Source of the DNA: Ichthyophonus hoferi
Lineage: Eukaryota > Opisthokonta > Ichthyosporea > Ichthyophonida > Ichthyophonidae
DNA length: 64,000 nt
Direction of reading: 5' to 3'
NCBI GenBank assembly: GCA_002751075.1
Contig: NAOQ01000034.1
Span: 1-64,000, forward strand
The notes under the pieces are model-generated. The model saw only the letters and a list, made by a program, of their open reading frames with translations, did no database searches and had not been told where the DNA came from. Shown here piece by piece: positions 53,001 to 64,000 of the stretch. Numbering within the stretch: the first letter of the stretch is position 1; every line of letters begins with the position of its first letter. Both the position numbers and the translations under genes were made by a program.

Positions 53001-53125
53001 AGTAGTCTTGATGCATATTCCACTTATGCCTGGGATTATGTGCTGCTAACAAACATGGTTGAATTGATGATTGTTTACACAGCAAACCCCTGAAGATCTA
53101 CAGCTTACCTGCTCTACATAGGATA
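50029..53125. other. Divergent intergenic region with assembly gap
   Basis: This lies between the coiled-coil gene (-) and the DOMON-b561 gene (+) and should contain both promoters. Possible 5' UTR exon fragments of the DOMON gene: 52009-52044 (acceptor tgtttcag, donor gtatgt), and the sequence from 53083 (acceptor cacag) leading into the start codon at 53126. Nothing else was recognised. Confidence 0.5.
52113..52653. other. Assembly gap (run of N) flanked by poly-A
   Basis: 541 undetermined bases, with A tracts of roughly 20-27 on both sides. The assembly probably broke in a homopolymer; the true length is unknown. Open frames drawn through the gap are meaningless. Confidence 0.97.
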
Positions 53126-56100
53126 ATGAGGATTCTGAAAAAGTAAGTTTTACAACCCATTGGTATTGACTAGCCATTTATTTATTTTTGAAATACACAG
53201 TTTAATACTTTGAAAAAAATCATTTTTTGTTATGGCATGTAGATTTTTTTTTTTTAAAGCAATATGATACGGGCCTATCGATGCATTTAATTTTTGAAAA
53301 TCATTTTACCAACTACCTTTTCCATAAATTTTAAATTTAGGATTCTCTCCTCATGCTCTTATGTACCTCACTCCATGTTGCACCGTGACTCATCCTAAAT
53401 TGAGTTTAATTTGTGTCTACAAAATAAAATCATTTTAAAAACCATATCTCAATATACCAACTAGATAACTGGTATCCGTAACATCTTTGGATATGCATTG
53501 TATTTTATTAATCTTAATGTATGCTTTAGCCAGTTTGGCTAAGACTACTAGTGGAAATGAAACTAATGCCTGCCTAAACATATTACCCTCTTGATTATTT
53601 TTATCATGATTCCGTTTACTGATTAATTATATTCTTCATTTTTACAAACCAGTGATTATATATATATATTGCTTTATAAAAATCATACTTAAGAACGCAT
53701 TCTATACACATTTATCTGACATTCTTATTCAATTGCGTGTAATTGATTTTATCTCCTCCCACTACCCTCACTCCCTTCAAACAAACAAATATACATATAT
53801 ATATATCTTATTAACTTTCTTATATTTGAAATATCTACATATGCTCTTAAAAAAACAAATATAAATACGTAAATATATTTTTTATTCACCAAATAAACCC
53901 ATCAAAATCTACACAGAATTGTAGTACCTGTAGTATTGGCTGCTAGGGGTTTAGGACAAGAAATAGGCCAGTGCGTGCTTGGAAACGTAGCCGAGACCAA
54001 TCTGGTCCAATTGACTCCTGAACTGTCTTTGCAGTGGACGGTTAACGATGACATATTTAAGGGCGCTGTTACTTTAGGCATTTCTCTTCCGTCTGGATGG
54101 TGGGTCTTTGTGCCACAAAGGTGATAGATAAAGTAATAAATAGAGGAAAAAGCTGGAAGAATGGTTATAAATGATTTTATGCTGCATAGACCATCAGTAG
54201 TATATATGCGGAACATACTGCCTACTAGTGCTCTAAATTACCATGGCAATTGAACATTGTTTGTAGAGTATAATATATTGTTATTATAAAATATTGACCC
54301 AATTATATAATACATTTTTATTATTTATGGATAATAAATGTAAATTTAATAATGAAAAATCTATATCAGAATTCTTTTACTTGACTAATATTTTGGTACA
54401 TTCATATTACAATAACTCTGATACAATGCTGATTTGATAGGACAAAATGTCACTTCAAACCTCCACTCTAAAACGTTTGAGGAATATTTTGTATCTTTAC
54501 CCCAAATTTACTTTGAAGATTAACTCTAACTATATTATTTGTTTTTTACTCATTATCGTACGTAAACTACATTAGAGATACAGGTTTTTTTATATTGAAA
54601 ATTGTTAGCTAGAGTAATTACATATATACACTACTATTTGGCATCAGCCCGGATATAATTTGACTGTCACACTTACGTAGATACCAATACCACAATGAAA
54701 TATGTGTAAATAACTATTAATTTTATATGTATTTGCAATAAATACATACTTTTAATTTACGACATAAACTTTCCATTCTTTTATATAGGTTAGCTTTTGG
54801 TTTTGCAGACAAACCGGGAAGCATGACAAACTCCGATACTGTGATTGGTGAAAAGGGTGGGGCATCGGTTTCGCTCTATACCTTGACAAGCAAAGCAATA
54901 AATGGCATTAATAAGATGGTATGTGAACACAATGTGTAATACTTACGTAGTGAGATAGGCACTATAATCTGCATTATCAAAAAGGGTGAAATGTTGAAAG
55001 ACTTATGCTTAATACGTGTGTGCCTTTATATATTTATTTTGCAAAACAAATACATAATCCTTTATATCTGTACTATGGAATAGCTTTATGCTTCCCCTTA
55101 ATGTGTAGATTCTCCAGATATTCACCCTGTAATATGTATGTACCACCTATGATCCCCTGCTTTTTTTGAGAAGTGTACCTACTATTATGGATTCTACAAC
55201 ATTTTAGATTGATGCGTCATATTCCATGGTTTCTTATAAATAATAGGCTTAAAGGTTGCTTTGGTGAAGTCGCTAATATTTAGATATGATTAGTGAAATA
55301 AAAAGGCACTTGTCCAGCTAGTCTTCAAGGTCATGTTTTCATGGTAGTATTGCCTATAGGGGAACTCTAAAATAGAACAGTCTTTTTAAAATCTTTGAGA
55401 TTTATAGTGATTGAACCGTAGTAACCGTATGAAGTAGCATAGTAGCGTGATTTAAAATTGTTCATGCGCCGGATTATTTCTCAATAATAAGCACTAATTT
55501 AATATTGTATTTTCTCGTTTGCTCACTTATTGAAACGCCTAAAACCGTACACACTAATACATACGCTCAATTTTGTAAATATATAATTATTGATGTACAT
55601 TCAAACATACAAACGCGCACAAGTATATAAACGTTTGCACATGCATCTTATAGCTGAATACAACTATTTAATTCAATATATATACGTAAACATGCTTGCG
55701 CATACATGAACATGAACATGAATATATATTCATTTATATATACACATACATATACAGGATGGTCCAGTTGGCGACGGAAGAATGATGGTGGCCGATGGAA
55801 AATCTATTTTATTGTTTTCCCTTCCTTTGCAGGGAAAAATGAACGTCATAAATGTACAAACTTTTCCATCCACTGTTTTATGCTTGACACCCTACATTCT
55901 GTCTTTCTTTTTTTTCTTTTTTCTTTTTTCTTTTTTTTTTTTGATTTAAGCAGCTTACGCAAAAACGTAAGAACATGTACCATAAATATATGTTACATTT
56001 AGTTTAATTTTCTTTCTTATTTTCTGTGTTTAGTTTTATATATCTTGTGTCTGGAAGTTTGAAGTACCATTGCTCCATTGCAGGTGCTAGGGTCCAACAA

Positions 56101-59100
56101 CCTAATTTATGCCTATGGCACTGGCGATCTGAGATATCACGGGCCTACCCGGGGCTCCATTACTGTAGATTTTTCCTCATGTCCGCTCGTTCCAGACGCT
56201 CAAGTCGCTACGAACAACACATCGTTCAACCCTGTAGATGTTAATTCTTCAATGATTGGCGAAGAGAATAATGATGATTCATTTGATCTTTTTCCTGAAA
56301 TACCATCAGCCTCTGTACAAAACGAGAATGCATTGCCTGCCACCCCTGTTGCATCAACGGAATTTATAGATGACACCGAAATGAATGTCCAGGACGCTGA
56401 TGGAATAACAGCCAACGTCCCTGCCATGATTGATCTCGGAGATTTGGATATTCCCGATATTCCAACCCCTAATGAAGAAGCTGCGAGCTCATCAGTTTTC
56501 CCAGAACAAATTAGCTCTCAAAGCAGTCCCTTACAAACAGAGATCTCCAGTATGATTACTAAAAATGATAGTGAGAGCCCTTTCAACATCATGCAACAAG
56601 TCCCCTTAGCCTCGGCTGTTGAGAATACTTTATTGGTTGCATCCCCTGTCTCCACCTCAGAATTTTCAGATGACTTAGAATTTCAGGTTCTAGATAATGA
56701 CAACTCACTAATGGTGGTGACCACTGAAAGTGGGGCTATTATGTCAAAAGAAATTGAGACTCCAATCCAATCTCAACTAATTGCCACATCTGCTATCAAT
56801 TCTCTGACTACCCAAGGTATATGATTAGTCCGGTTCTGTCATTGGTCTTCCGTAAAAAGATTTGCTTTGTGTTGTACAGTTTTAATTAATGCACTGTATA
56901 AAGTGGGTAGGGATTGCAAGCAATAGAAATAGTCATAACAAATGACTATAGTTGACACAGAATGGCAATGTTTCATGTTTTTGTCACGACGTTTTCATCC
57001 TCCCAAGATTCTCTTCAATTCACCTAATCAACTTTCCATTTTCAAACACATTGTGGTAGTACATCTAATCACAACTATTCCCCATTGTTTTTCACTTCTA
57101 TACTTCTTTCGTCCATACCTACCACTTATATTGATACTATTTCTGGCTAATATCATTGTAACATGAAATTCTATTTTATAGTAGTCCCTGAGGGGTGCAA
57201 GAGTTCAGACCCCGATATGCAGAATGAACTGAATATAAGTGACTCCGAAATCTTACAATGGTCCATTGTCACTGACGGGGTTTTCTTTCGATATATACTC
57301 AACCTTGAACTCAAACGTGGATGGTGGGTGATGGACTCTTATGTGTTTACCAAAGTTTCATCTCTAATTTTTTATTGTCCCAATTATTTTTGGCCTTCCT
57401 TCCCAATTTTTTTTTTCTGATCCCGCCCTTTCCATTTATCCTTTTTTCTTTTTTCTTTCTGTAGTATATACACAATAATAGACATAAATATATTTGTATA
57501 CTGATAGGCACCTATATGCTCATTTGACACCGAATGTAAGCGTATATATATACATACATACATACATACATATATATATATATAGGATGTCTGTAGGGTT
57601 TGCTAAGCAGGCAAAAAGCATGGTTGACGCCGAAGCAGTTATTGGCTTTGTCCATCAGGGACTGGTGGAAGAATATCTGTTGACGTCAAAAGACATTAAT
57701 GGGGCGCAGAGAAAGGTGTGTAGCTGGGGCGTCACAATTTGTGCCCATGAATATGTGGGGGGTTAGAATATTCAGAGGAAAACAAATTGTACATGTATTG
57801 TACTATGCGCACATAAAAGAGCAATTGAAAATATGGTGAGTCTGCATATCTGTTTATGTATTTGGGCAGAATTATTCATTCATCTGAGTTCTCTCTTTAA
57901 ATTGGCCTTGATCTCTCAATACACATGTTTTCTCTATGACTTACTTAATTATATATTACCATATTAAATTATCTATTATAATATCCTCTGAAAAACACCT
58001 ACTTTCCCTTATTTCCTTTATAACTCTTTTCCTCTCCTATCTTTTCACTTACCCACTGATGTGCATATATTTATTAGCACTTAGTAACCTCATATAACTG
58101 CTTTTTTGGTTTTTCATATTTATCATCATTCTTTTATACTTATATATTTAAAGTCCGCCATCTACTACTCAACCTTCTTTCTACTCCACCTTTGCGCAAT
58201 TACTTACATATGAACACGCAGAATGAACAAAACAATCTGCTTCAAACATCAGTTAAGACTAAGAATGGATCTACAATTCTTCAATTTATTCGTCTCATAA
58301 ATTCAAGTTCTACATTGGTTCAAACTTTGGTATGTATTTTACTTCAATTTTTTACGTGTTTATTGCATTTGAAACCATATTAAACATCCACAATCATAAA
58401 GTGTATTATTTTCATTTTCTGATCTCCAAATTATTCTGCTTATGTATATATACATCTTCAAATAGAATCTTAGGATCAGTAATCACCCAATACAATCTAG
58501 ATATGTAATACGTCTTCATATTCTCTTTCTGTTCTTTTCAATATGATTACTTTGTGCATTCCTTTTATGTCGCTTCACATTGCACATCTATCTTCTATAT
58601 CTTAATTCCTACTTTTCACCCTTTACCTAAAACCATCGACAGCCTAAAGGGCCCTCCCACTTGATATTTGCACACGGACCAGGAGCCCTAGGATTCCATA
58701 GCCCCCAAGGACGATCATATGTGACAGTCGATCTGACTACTTGTGCTGTAGAAATTGCTAATGACTTGGTAGGTTTAGATATGCTAACAGAGATGATGGA
58801 AAACCTAATGTAATTAAGAGGAACAATCAGGATAAGGAGCAATAATGTTTATATAAAACATAAATATATGCACATATATGCATATTTACAAGTTCACATA
58901 TACGTATGGTGATACGGGAAAAAGAAATGAATATGAAAGAGAGTATGATAAGTTATTTTTCCATACGTTTGCATCGTTGAATACCTTTGAAAAATCGGAT
59001 TGCTTTTTTCTGATAAGAGGAAGAACATATTTGTACAAGGAGTAAATGGCTTACCTTTATATCATTCATCCATTTCATTGAGTTCCCACACCTCTTTATT

Positions 59101-62100
59101 CTCCTAGGCATTATATCTTTCTTATATGGCTTTAGGATATATTCTTTAGACCTTTCTTTCGCTCTATGATTTCATAATTTTATTATATCTCCCATGCCTT
59201 TACTTTAATTAATAGTTTCTACTATCTTAAATCAATATTTTCACCTATATATATATATATATATATGAAATCGTTTAGTTCATTTTCTCCTAGTTTTTCC
59301 TTGACCCATTTGTTTACCTGCCAACATCTCTCAGGACAAAAATGCAAGCCAATTAGTAGCCAATACTTCAGTATCAATTGCCACAGCCACGGGTAGAGTA
59401 CAATCATCACCATTGGCGTCTGTAACGGAATACAAGGAATCAAAAGTAGAAAAAGGTTCTGATTCAATGGGATTAAAAGGAGCCTTACCAGTGGAATGCA
59501 TCAGCTCAGAGAGTGATATGGATTACGAGGTCATAGTGGATGACATGGTGACGTTCAAATGGAGAATAGATGGAATGCGACTGGTTGTCAGAGCTATATT
59601 AAACCAGGCATTAACTACAGGCTGGTATGTAAACCCCTTAATACAATTCATGTATATCTTGTGTATATGCACTATATAAAATATGTACATGTATGTATTA
59701 CCAATAATGGAAGGAGAAAGAAAAATATATAGAAGGATCAATAAAGGAAAGCAAAGTAAGGGATATATAATGGAGAATAAAAAAACAGAGATAAAACTTG
59801 CATCTATCTTTAAACTTATTTATATTTGTATGCCTACGAGTGTGAGATATAGGAGTAGTAAGAAGAAACCAACGATATAGCAAGAGTCGAGAATACAGTA
59901 ATGCAATGCGTTGGAAAGGGGTTAGGTGTATGATTGATTGATAGTTTTACATAAAGAGACTTATATACGACATCATTCCCGTCGGTGTTTACCCGTATAT
60001 AAATACGTGGCTTTATTATGCCAGGTTCGCCATTGGGTTTGCTGGGAGGGCCAATCATATGACCCCAGCGGACGCTGTAATTGGTTATACCAACGGTACT
60101 CTTGGGGAGCTCACCATTACTGCAACTGATATGTCTGGTGTGGTGTCAAAGGTATGATACTCTTAAATGTAAAGCCTACATTGGATAATATATATGCAGG
60201 CATATACACATTAATATAAATGCACTCATATGTATGTATGTATACACCATTAAATACATAACTGTAGATTCAATCATATATATATACGCAGATATGCATG
60301 TTATGTAAATACACTCACTTTAAGCAAACCAATGGATAATTATCTGATCTATTTAACTAGGGACGCAGCAGATCCCTTATATATTCGTACATTTTATAAT
60401 TAATCATTTATACACTACCTTCTCTAATACCTTCTTTCTATCTTGCTTAAAGATTTACATAATGATACTTTTTCAAATGCTTATGCACTAATATATCATT
60501 TTACTTGTTTCTCCTATACCCACAAACACAAACCACAACAGGTTGGCATTAAAAATTTGCATTCTGGTAGAATAACTGTACAACCATCTTTAAATAATAC
60601 AAATAATAGCCAAACTATCTTGGAATTTGTTTATGCTCTGGGTCCTGCTACAAGCAAAGCATCGGTATGCATAGTGACTCTTTCTCATGCTCATAGAATA
60701 TTTGACTTTACTCTGCACGTTTTGACTTTGTTTTGAGTATATGTGGGCATTTTTCCTGGTTATTTTCATATTAGTTCGCGCCATAACATTTATTATTTTT
60801 TAATCAGATATTTTTCGTATTGTAGAGTGGTTTTAAGTTAACAATAATGAGGGTGTCTCTGTATTATATATATTTTACTATCTTGATTATCTCATTGTTT
60901 GATTATACTATGATGTGGACTAAACATTTTTGTACATACTCAGGCATATATATATGTCTACCATTTATAATGATTCTATTTCCTCCACTTTCCTCACATA
61001 CAGATTCAAAGTCCCATGCACCTGATTTACGCTTTTAATAATGGCCCTCTTGCCTACCATGGCCGAAATAACAGAGGAGGGCTGACTCTAGATCTGACCA
61101 GCTGCATGCTAGAGCGAATGGATAAATACGACTACGGCAAGATGAAAACACATGCCATACTTATGTTTATTGCATGGGGGTGTCTCTCTCCCGTTGGCGT
61201 CCTTATATCCAGATTTATGAAGGTAGGTAGAAAGCAATCTGCCATGTGCTGTTGAAAGGCGATGTGACGAGCATGTTAGAGTGTACACATGATTTTATTT
61301 TTTCATACTGTAAAGGCAAATGATCTTAATTTCGAATCCATCTATATCCAGCCACTTACCGCAAGGACAGACAAGGCTGGATATTGGTTCACTCTGCACG
61401 TCCTGTCTCAGGTATGTTCATCCCACAAAACATAATCACACGCATATGTGCAGGTATAAATCATTAAATTTACAATTAAGAAAAGGGTATCTGAATACAT
61501 ATTATATAACGATCTATATAACGATCTATATAACGATCTTTACTACATAAAACATTATGAAAAACATTTCAGCCATTCCATTCCCCCAACTTTGACTCAT
61601 TTATCTCCTTCATTATTACTCCCTATTGTCTATAACTAATGTGAAAACTTCTCAATTAGATTTTTTCCATATGTATCTATTGCGTGATCAACTACTTTAC
61701 TAACGTATTTTTTTTTCTTGATCTATCTTTGAATCTCTTTCTCTCTCTATTGTTGAAGCCATCTTTCCCTAGATCTATTTTTTTCCAGTAGCCTTTTCTT
61801 TTTCCTCATTTTTTGCCGCTTAGAAAGGGTACACAACCGGTTGTAATCTCTATCAATTTAAAATAACAAAGCATCCCACCAGTTTAGACAAGCATAGGAA
61901 CAGGAAAAACACTTAAGGCAGAAGGAAAATAAAAAAATGCACTCGTTTGAAAGGGATGGTATATTAACTACTTTGGATGCGACCCACTCATTCATATCTC
62001 TTATGCAGTACTCGGTTCTGTATGCTCTGTTACCCTTAAAATTATACTCCTATTTATGGTACAATACATATCCAAATTAAGTTAAGATTTCCTATTTATC

Positions 62101-63145
62101 ATTATCACTATTATAAAATTGACAAACGCCACATAATTTCATAATCAGATCACAGCAGTAGGCCTGGCTATTGGTGGACTAATTGTGGCCGTGGATATGG
62201 TGAACGAATTCCAGAAGAGGGCACATCAGGTATATAGTATTGTTTGTTTTGTATGATACTTGTTTTTTTCTGGCTCCTTGCTTTCAAATCTACCTCTATA
62301 GGCCTGTATTTCACTTGTTTCTTATTAAGTTTATTGTGTATGATCAACTATATATTTTCTTGTATTATAACTTAATACATATTGCAGGTTCTCTGGACTT
62401 ACTTTAATTTAAAAAGAGCAGGAAAGCCAACCACATTGCACTCATCTCACAGATTGTTGGATGTATCGTGTTGGGTATGGCATTTTGCCAGCCAATCATC
62501 TCCGTTATTCGACCTGCTCCCAAGGATTCAAATGGAATTCGTTCGGTAGGTGTCAAACAATATTGTTATTGCATACTTAGAACTGGTTGTCAAAATTTTA
62601 GATGGGAGTATAAGAGGTCAAGATATTGAAGATATACACTGCGTGATTATTCATTATTTCCTTGTCTACTTCATCCAACTTTTTGGGACCCAATTATACA
62701 CTTTCCTTAAAACAACAATATCCAACTTCTCTTCATTCTGCCTCATTAATATGTAGAATTAACACGATAAAATAATCCCACCTACCTACAGACGGCCCGC
62801 ACCATCTGGGAAATAATTCATAAAAACAATGGACGTCTGCTACTAATTATGGGGTTTACAGCCATTGGCTTAGGCCTTCAAGAGGCAGACGCAGAGAAAG
62901 AATTGAAAATAGTATACTATGTATGGTTGGGTATCCTGGTGACAGTTTTTGGAATACTTACCTTTGTTACAAAACGACACAATGCAAAAAAAAAAACACA
63001 TAAAACTATGATGCAACAGCCATTTTTCCCTTCCAAAGACGGGAGTAGTGATGCGACAAACCCTAGTGAGATAAATGGCATATCTGCCATGACCACAGCC
63101 GTAAAGAGGGACGAAGGTGGTTTAGATCTTGATATGGGGTCTTAG
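53126..63145 (+). CDS. Triple DOMON-domain cytochrome b561 protein (ferric reductase/FRRS1-like)
   Basis: Predicted heme-b trans-membrane electron carrier. Exons: 53126-53142, 53917-54099, 54789-54918, 55758-55844, 56084-56816, 57182-57323, 57586-57715, 58222-58329, 58643-58768, 59335-59624, 60025-60151, 60542-60664, 61004-61222, 61316-61411, 62149-62229, 62417-62545, 62792-63145 (1024 residues). Signal peptide MRILKKIVVPVVLAARG spans exons 1-2. Three DOMON units each keep a Met ligand candidate (SMTNSDTVIG, SMVDAEAVIG, HMTPADAVIG) and a later His (RYHGPTRG, GFHSPQGR, AYHGRNNRGG). A linker of about 210 residues rich in S/T/D/E separates units 1 and 2. The b561 domain has its four expected His: MKTHAILMF, WFTLHVLSQ, KANHIALIS, EIIHKNNGR. 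A last TM helix and a polar K/H-rich cytosolic tail follow. The exon 4 donor (gtcata) and exon 16 acceptor (aaaaag) are weak. Confidence 0.93.
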
Positions 63146-63898
63146 ATACCTAACTATATGGTTTATTTCCAAAATTACCACTTACTTCAGATATCCAAAC
63201 CATCTCATTTGCTATTGAAGTAATATTTCATAGTACTGTTATTTTGGATTGCAATAGGCTTACAATCGTAAGTCAGTAGGGGCTTAAACAATAGTTCGGT
63301 AGATGAGCGCTGGAAGCTCATCTTCTGACAAAAATAACATAACATTAAATACAAGCATTACTTGCATTAATTACTAGCTGAACACGCCTACAACCAAATG
63401 AAATGAACAAAACAGGGAGTCCTTAAGGCATATATCTTTATTACCAAACCTGTTAAGATGGCCTTGAGGAATTGCAATGTAGATAGATAACCTATCGCAT
63501 AGTATTCGTTATTATATACCTAGGCCAATATTGTTGTCATTCATACCGCACATCTAATAACCTGCCCGAGGACCGTCTACCCAATTCTAATCCACAGTAT
63601 ACTGCTCGTGATAAAACATAATTCAACCAGTTCTTCTAATATCTGAGCTGTTGTAAATAAATTTAAATAGCTAATACCAACATCATTGTTTTTATATTCT
63701 CAATAGTAACCTTCAACACAATATAACTTATAATTCTAATTCTAATAATAATCATAATAACCAATATGAACTAATCATATATTCAAAAAGGAGTAATAGA
63801 AGGAGAAAGATAGAGAACGGTAAAAATAAGATAAAATTGAATGCCAAGTATTATCAATATATGCATATAACTACAGCTCCATCTCTCCTATCTTCACA
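63146..63898. other. Convergent intergenic region
   Basis: AT-rich sequence between the end of the DOMON-b561 gene and the minus-strand exon at the window edge. An AATAAA at about 63655-63660 could serve the plus-strand gene. No other feature was seen. Confidence 0.5.
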
Positions 63899-64000
63899 CT
63901 AAAGGCAGAAAATAACTAAAATCTGCTCATCCAGCCTACGTATGATCTTGTTCTGCTTGGCACAGCACAACACTTGCAGGGCAGACGTCAAGAGAGCATA
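63899..64000 (-). CDS. Putative last exon of an unidentified gene (partial)
   Basis: Minus-strand frame open from the window edge for 33 codons to TAG: YALLTSALQVLCCAKQNK followed by IIRRLDEQILVIFCL. Its base composition and amphipathic composition are exon-like and unlike flanking intergenic sequence. The rest of the gene would lie beyond 64000. The family is not recognised. Confidence 0.4.
   Translation of the reverse strand, partial: YALLTSALQVLCCAKQNKIIRRLDEQILVIFCL

Noticed and set aside
56200-56427. Minus-strand 75-codon ORF
   Set aside because: Antisense shadow of the DOMON linker exon.

Overview
This is an AT-rich eukaryotic nuclear contig. Every recognisable gene is cut into many short exons (43 to 733 bp) by AT-rich GT-AG introns, and most open frames outside those exons are microsatellite translations. 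The proteins (APC5, RNA polymerase III subunit RPC5, a RluA-type pseudouridine synthase, a DOMON/cytochrome b561 ferrireductase-like protein) fit an animal or a close unicellular relative of animals. I cannot place the species. There is one assembly gap (52113-52653). I saw no bacterial operon structure, CRISPR array, rRNA, convincing tRNA, or viral or LTR element. All exon models come from splice-site phase and remembered family sequences; none was checked with RNA data.

Layout. 82-5973 (+): 3' part of an anaphase-promoting complex subunit 5 gene. 7829-21765 (-): a complete 21-exon POLR3E (RPC5) gene, 683 codons. 22714-33359 (+): a mitochondrial-type S4-like + RluA pseudouridine synthase locus, divergent from POLR3E across 948 bp. 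33601-35470: three diverged copies of a 0.35-0.4 kb repeat. 35539-38511 (-): a four-exon S4-like paralog of the N-terminal half of the pseudouridine synthase. 41799-47184 (+): an alpha/beta hydrolase. 48126-50028 (-): a two-exon coiled-coil protein. 53126-63145 (+): a 17-exon gene for a secreted-then-membrane protein with three DOMON domains and a cytochrome b561 domain. 63899-64000 (-): the last exon of an unidentified gene.

The genes do not form a pathway. APC5 and POLR3E are housekeeping complexes (cell-cycle ubiquitin ligase; tRNA/5S transcription). The two S4-like genes appear to be mitochondrial RNA-binding or RNA-modifying proteins related by an old inverted duplication. The DOMON-b561 protein is a predicted trans-membrane electron carrier.

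The most interesting items are: the three DOMON units with identical intron positions and phases; the tail-to-tail S4 paralogs that share a 43-bp microexon; the uncertainty over whether the pseudouridine synthase locus is one gene or two; a roughly 90-bp-arm hairpin inside a POLR3E intron; and several 3' splice sites that lie inside microsatellites.
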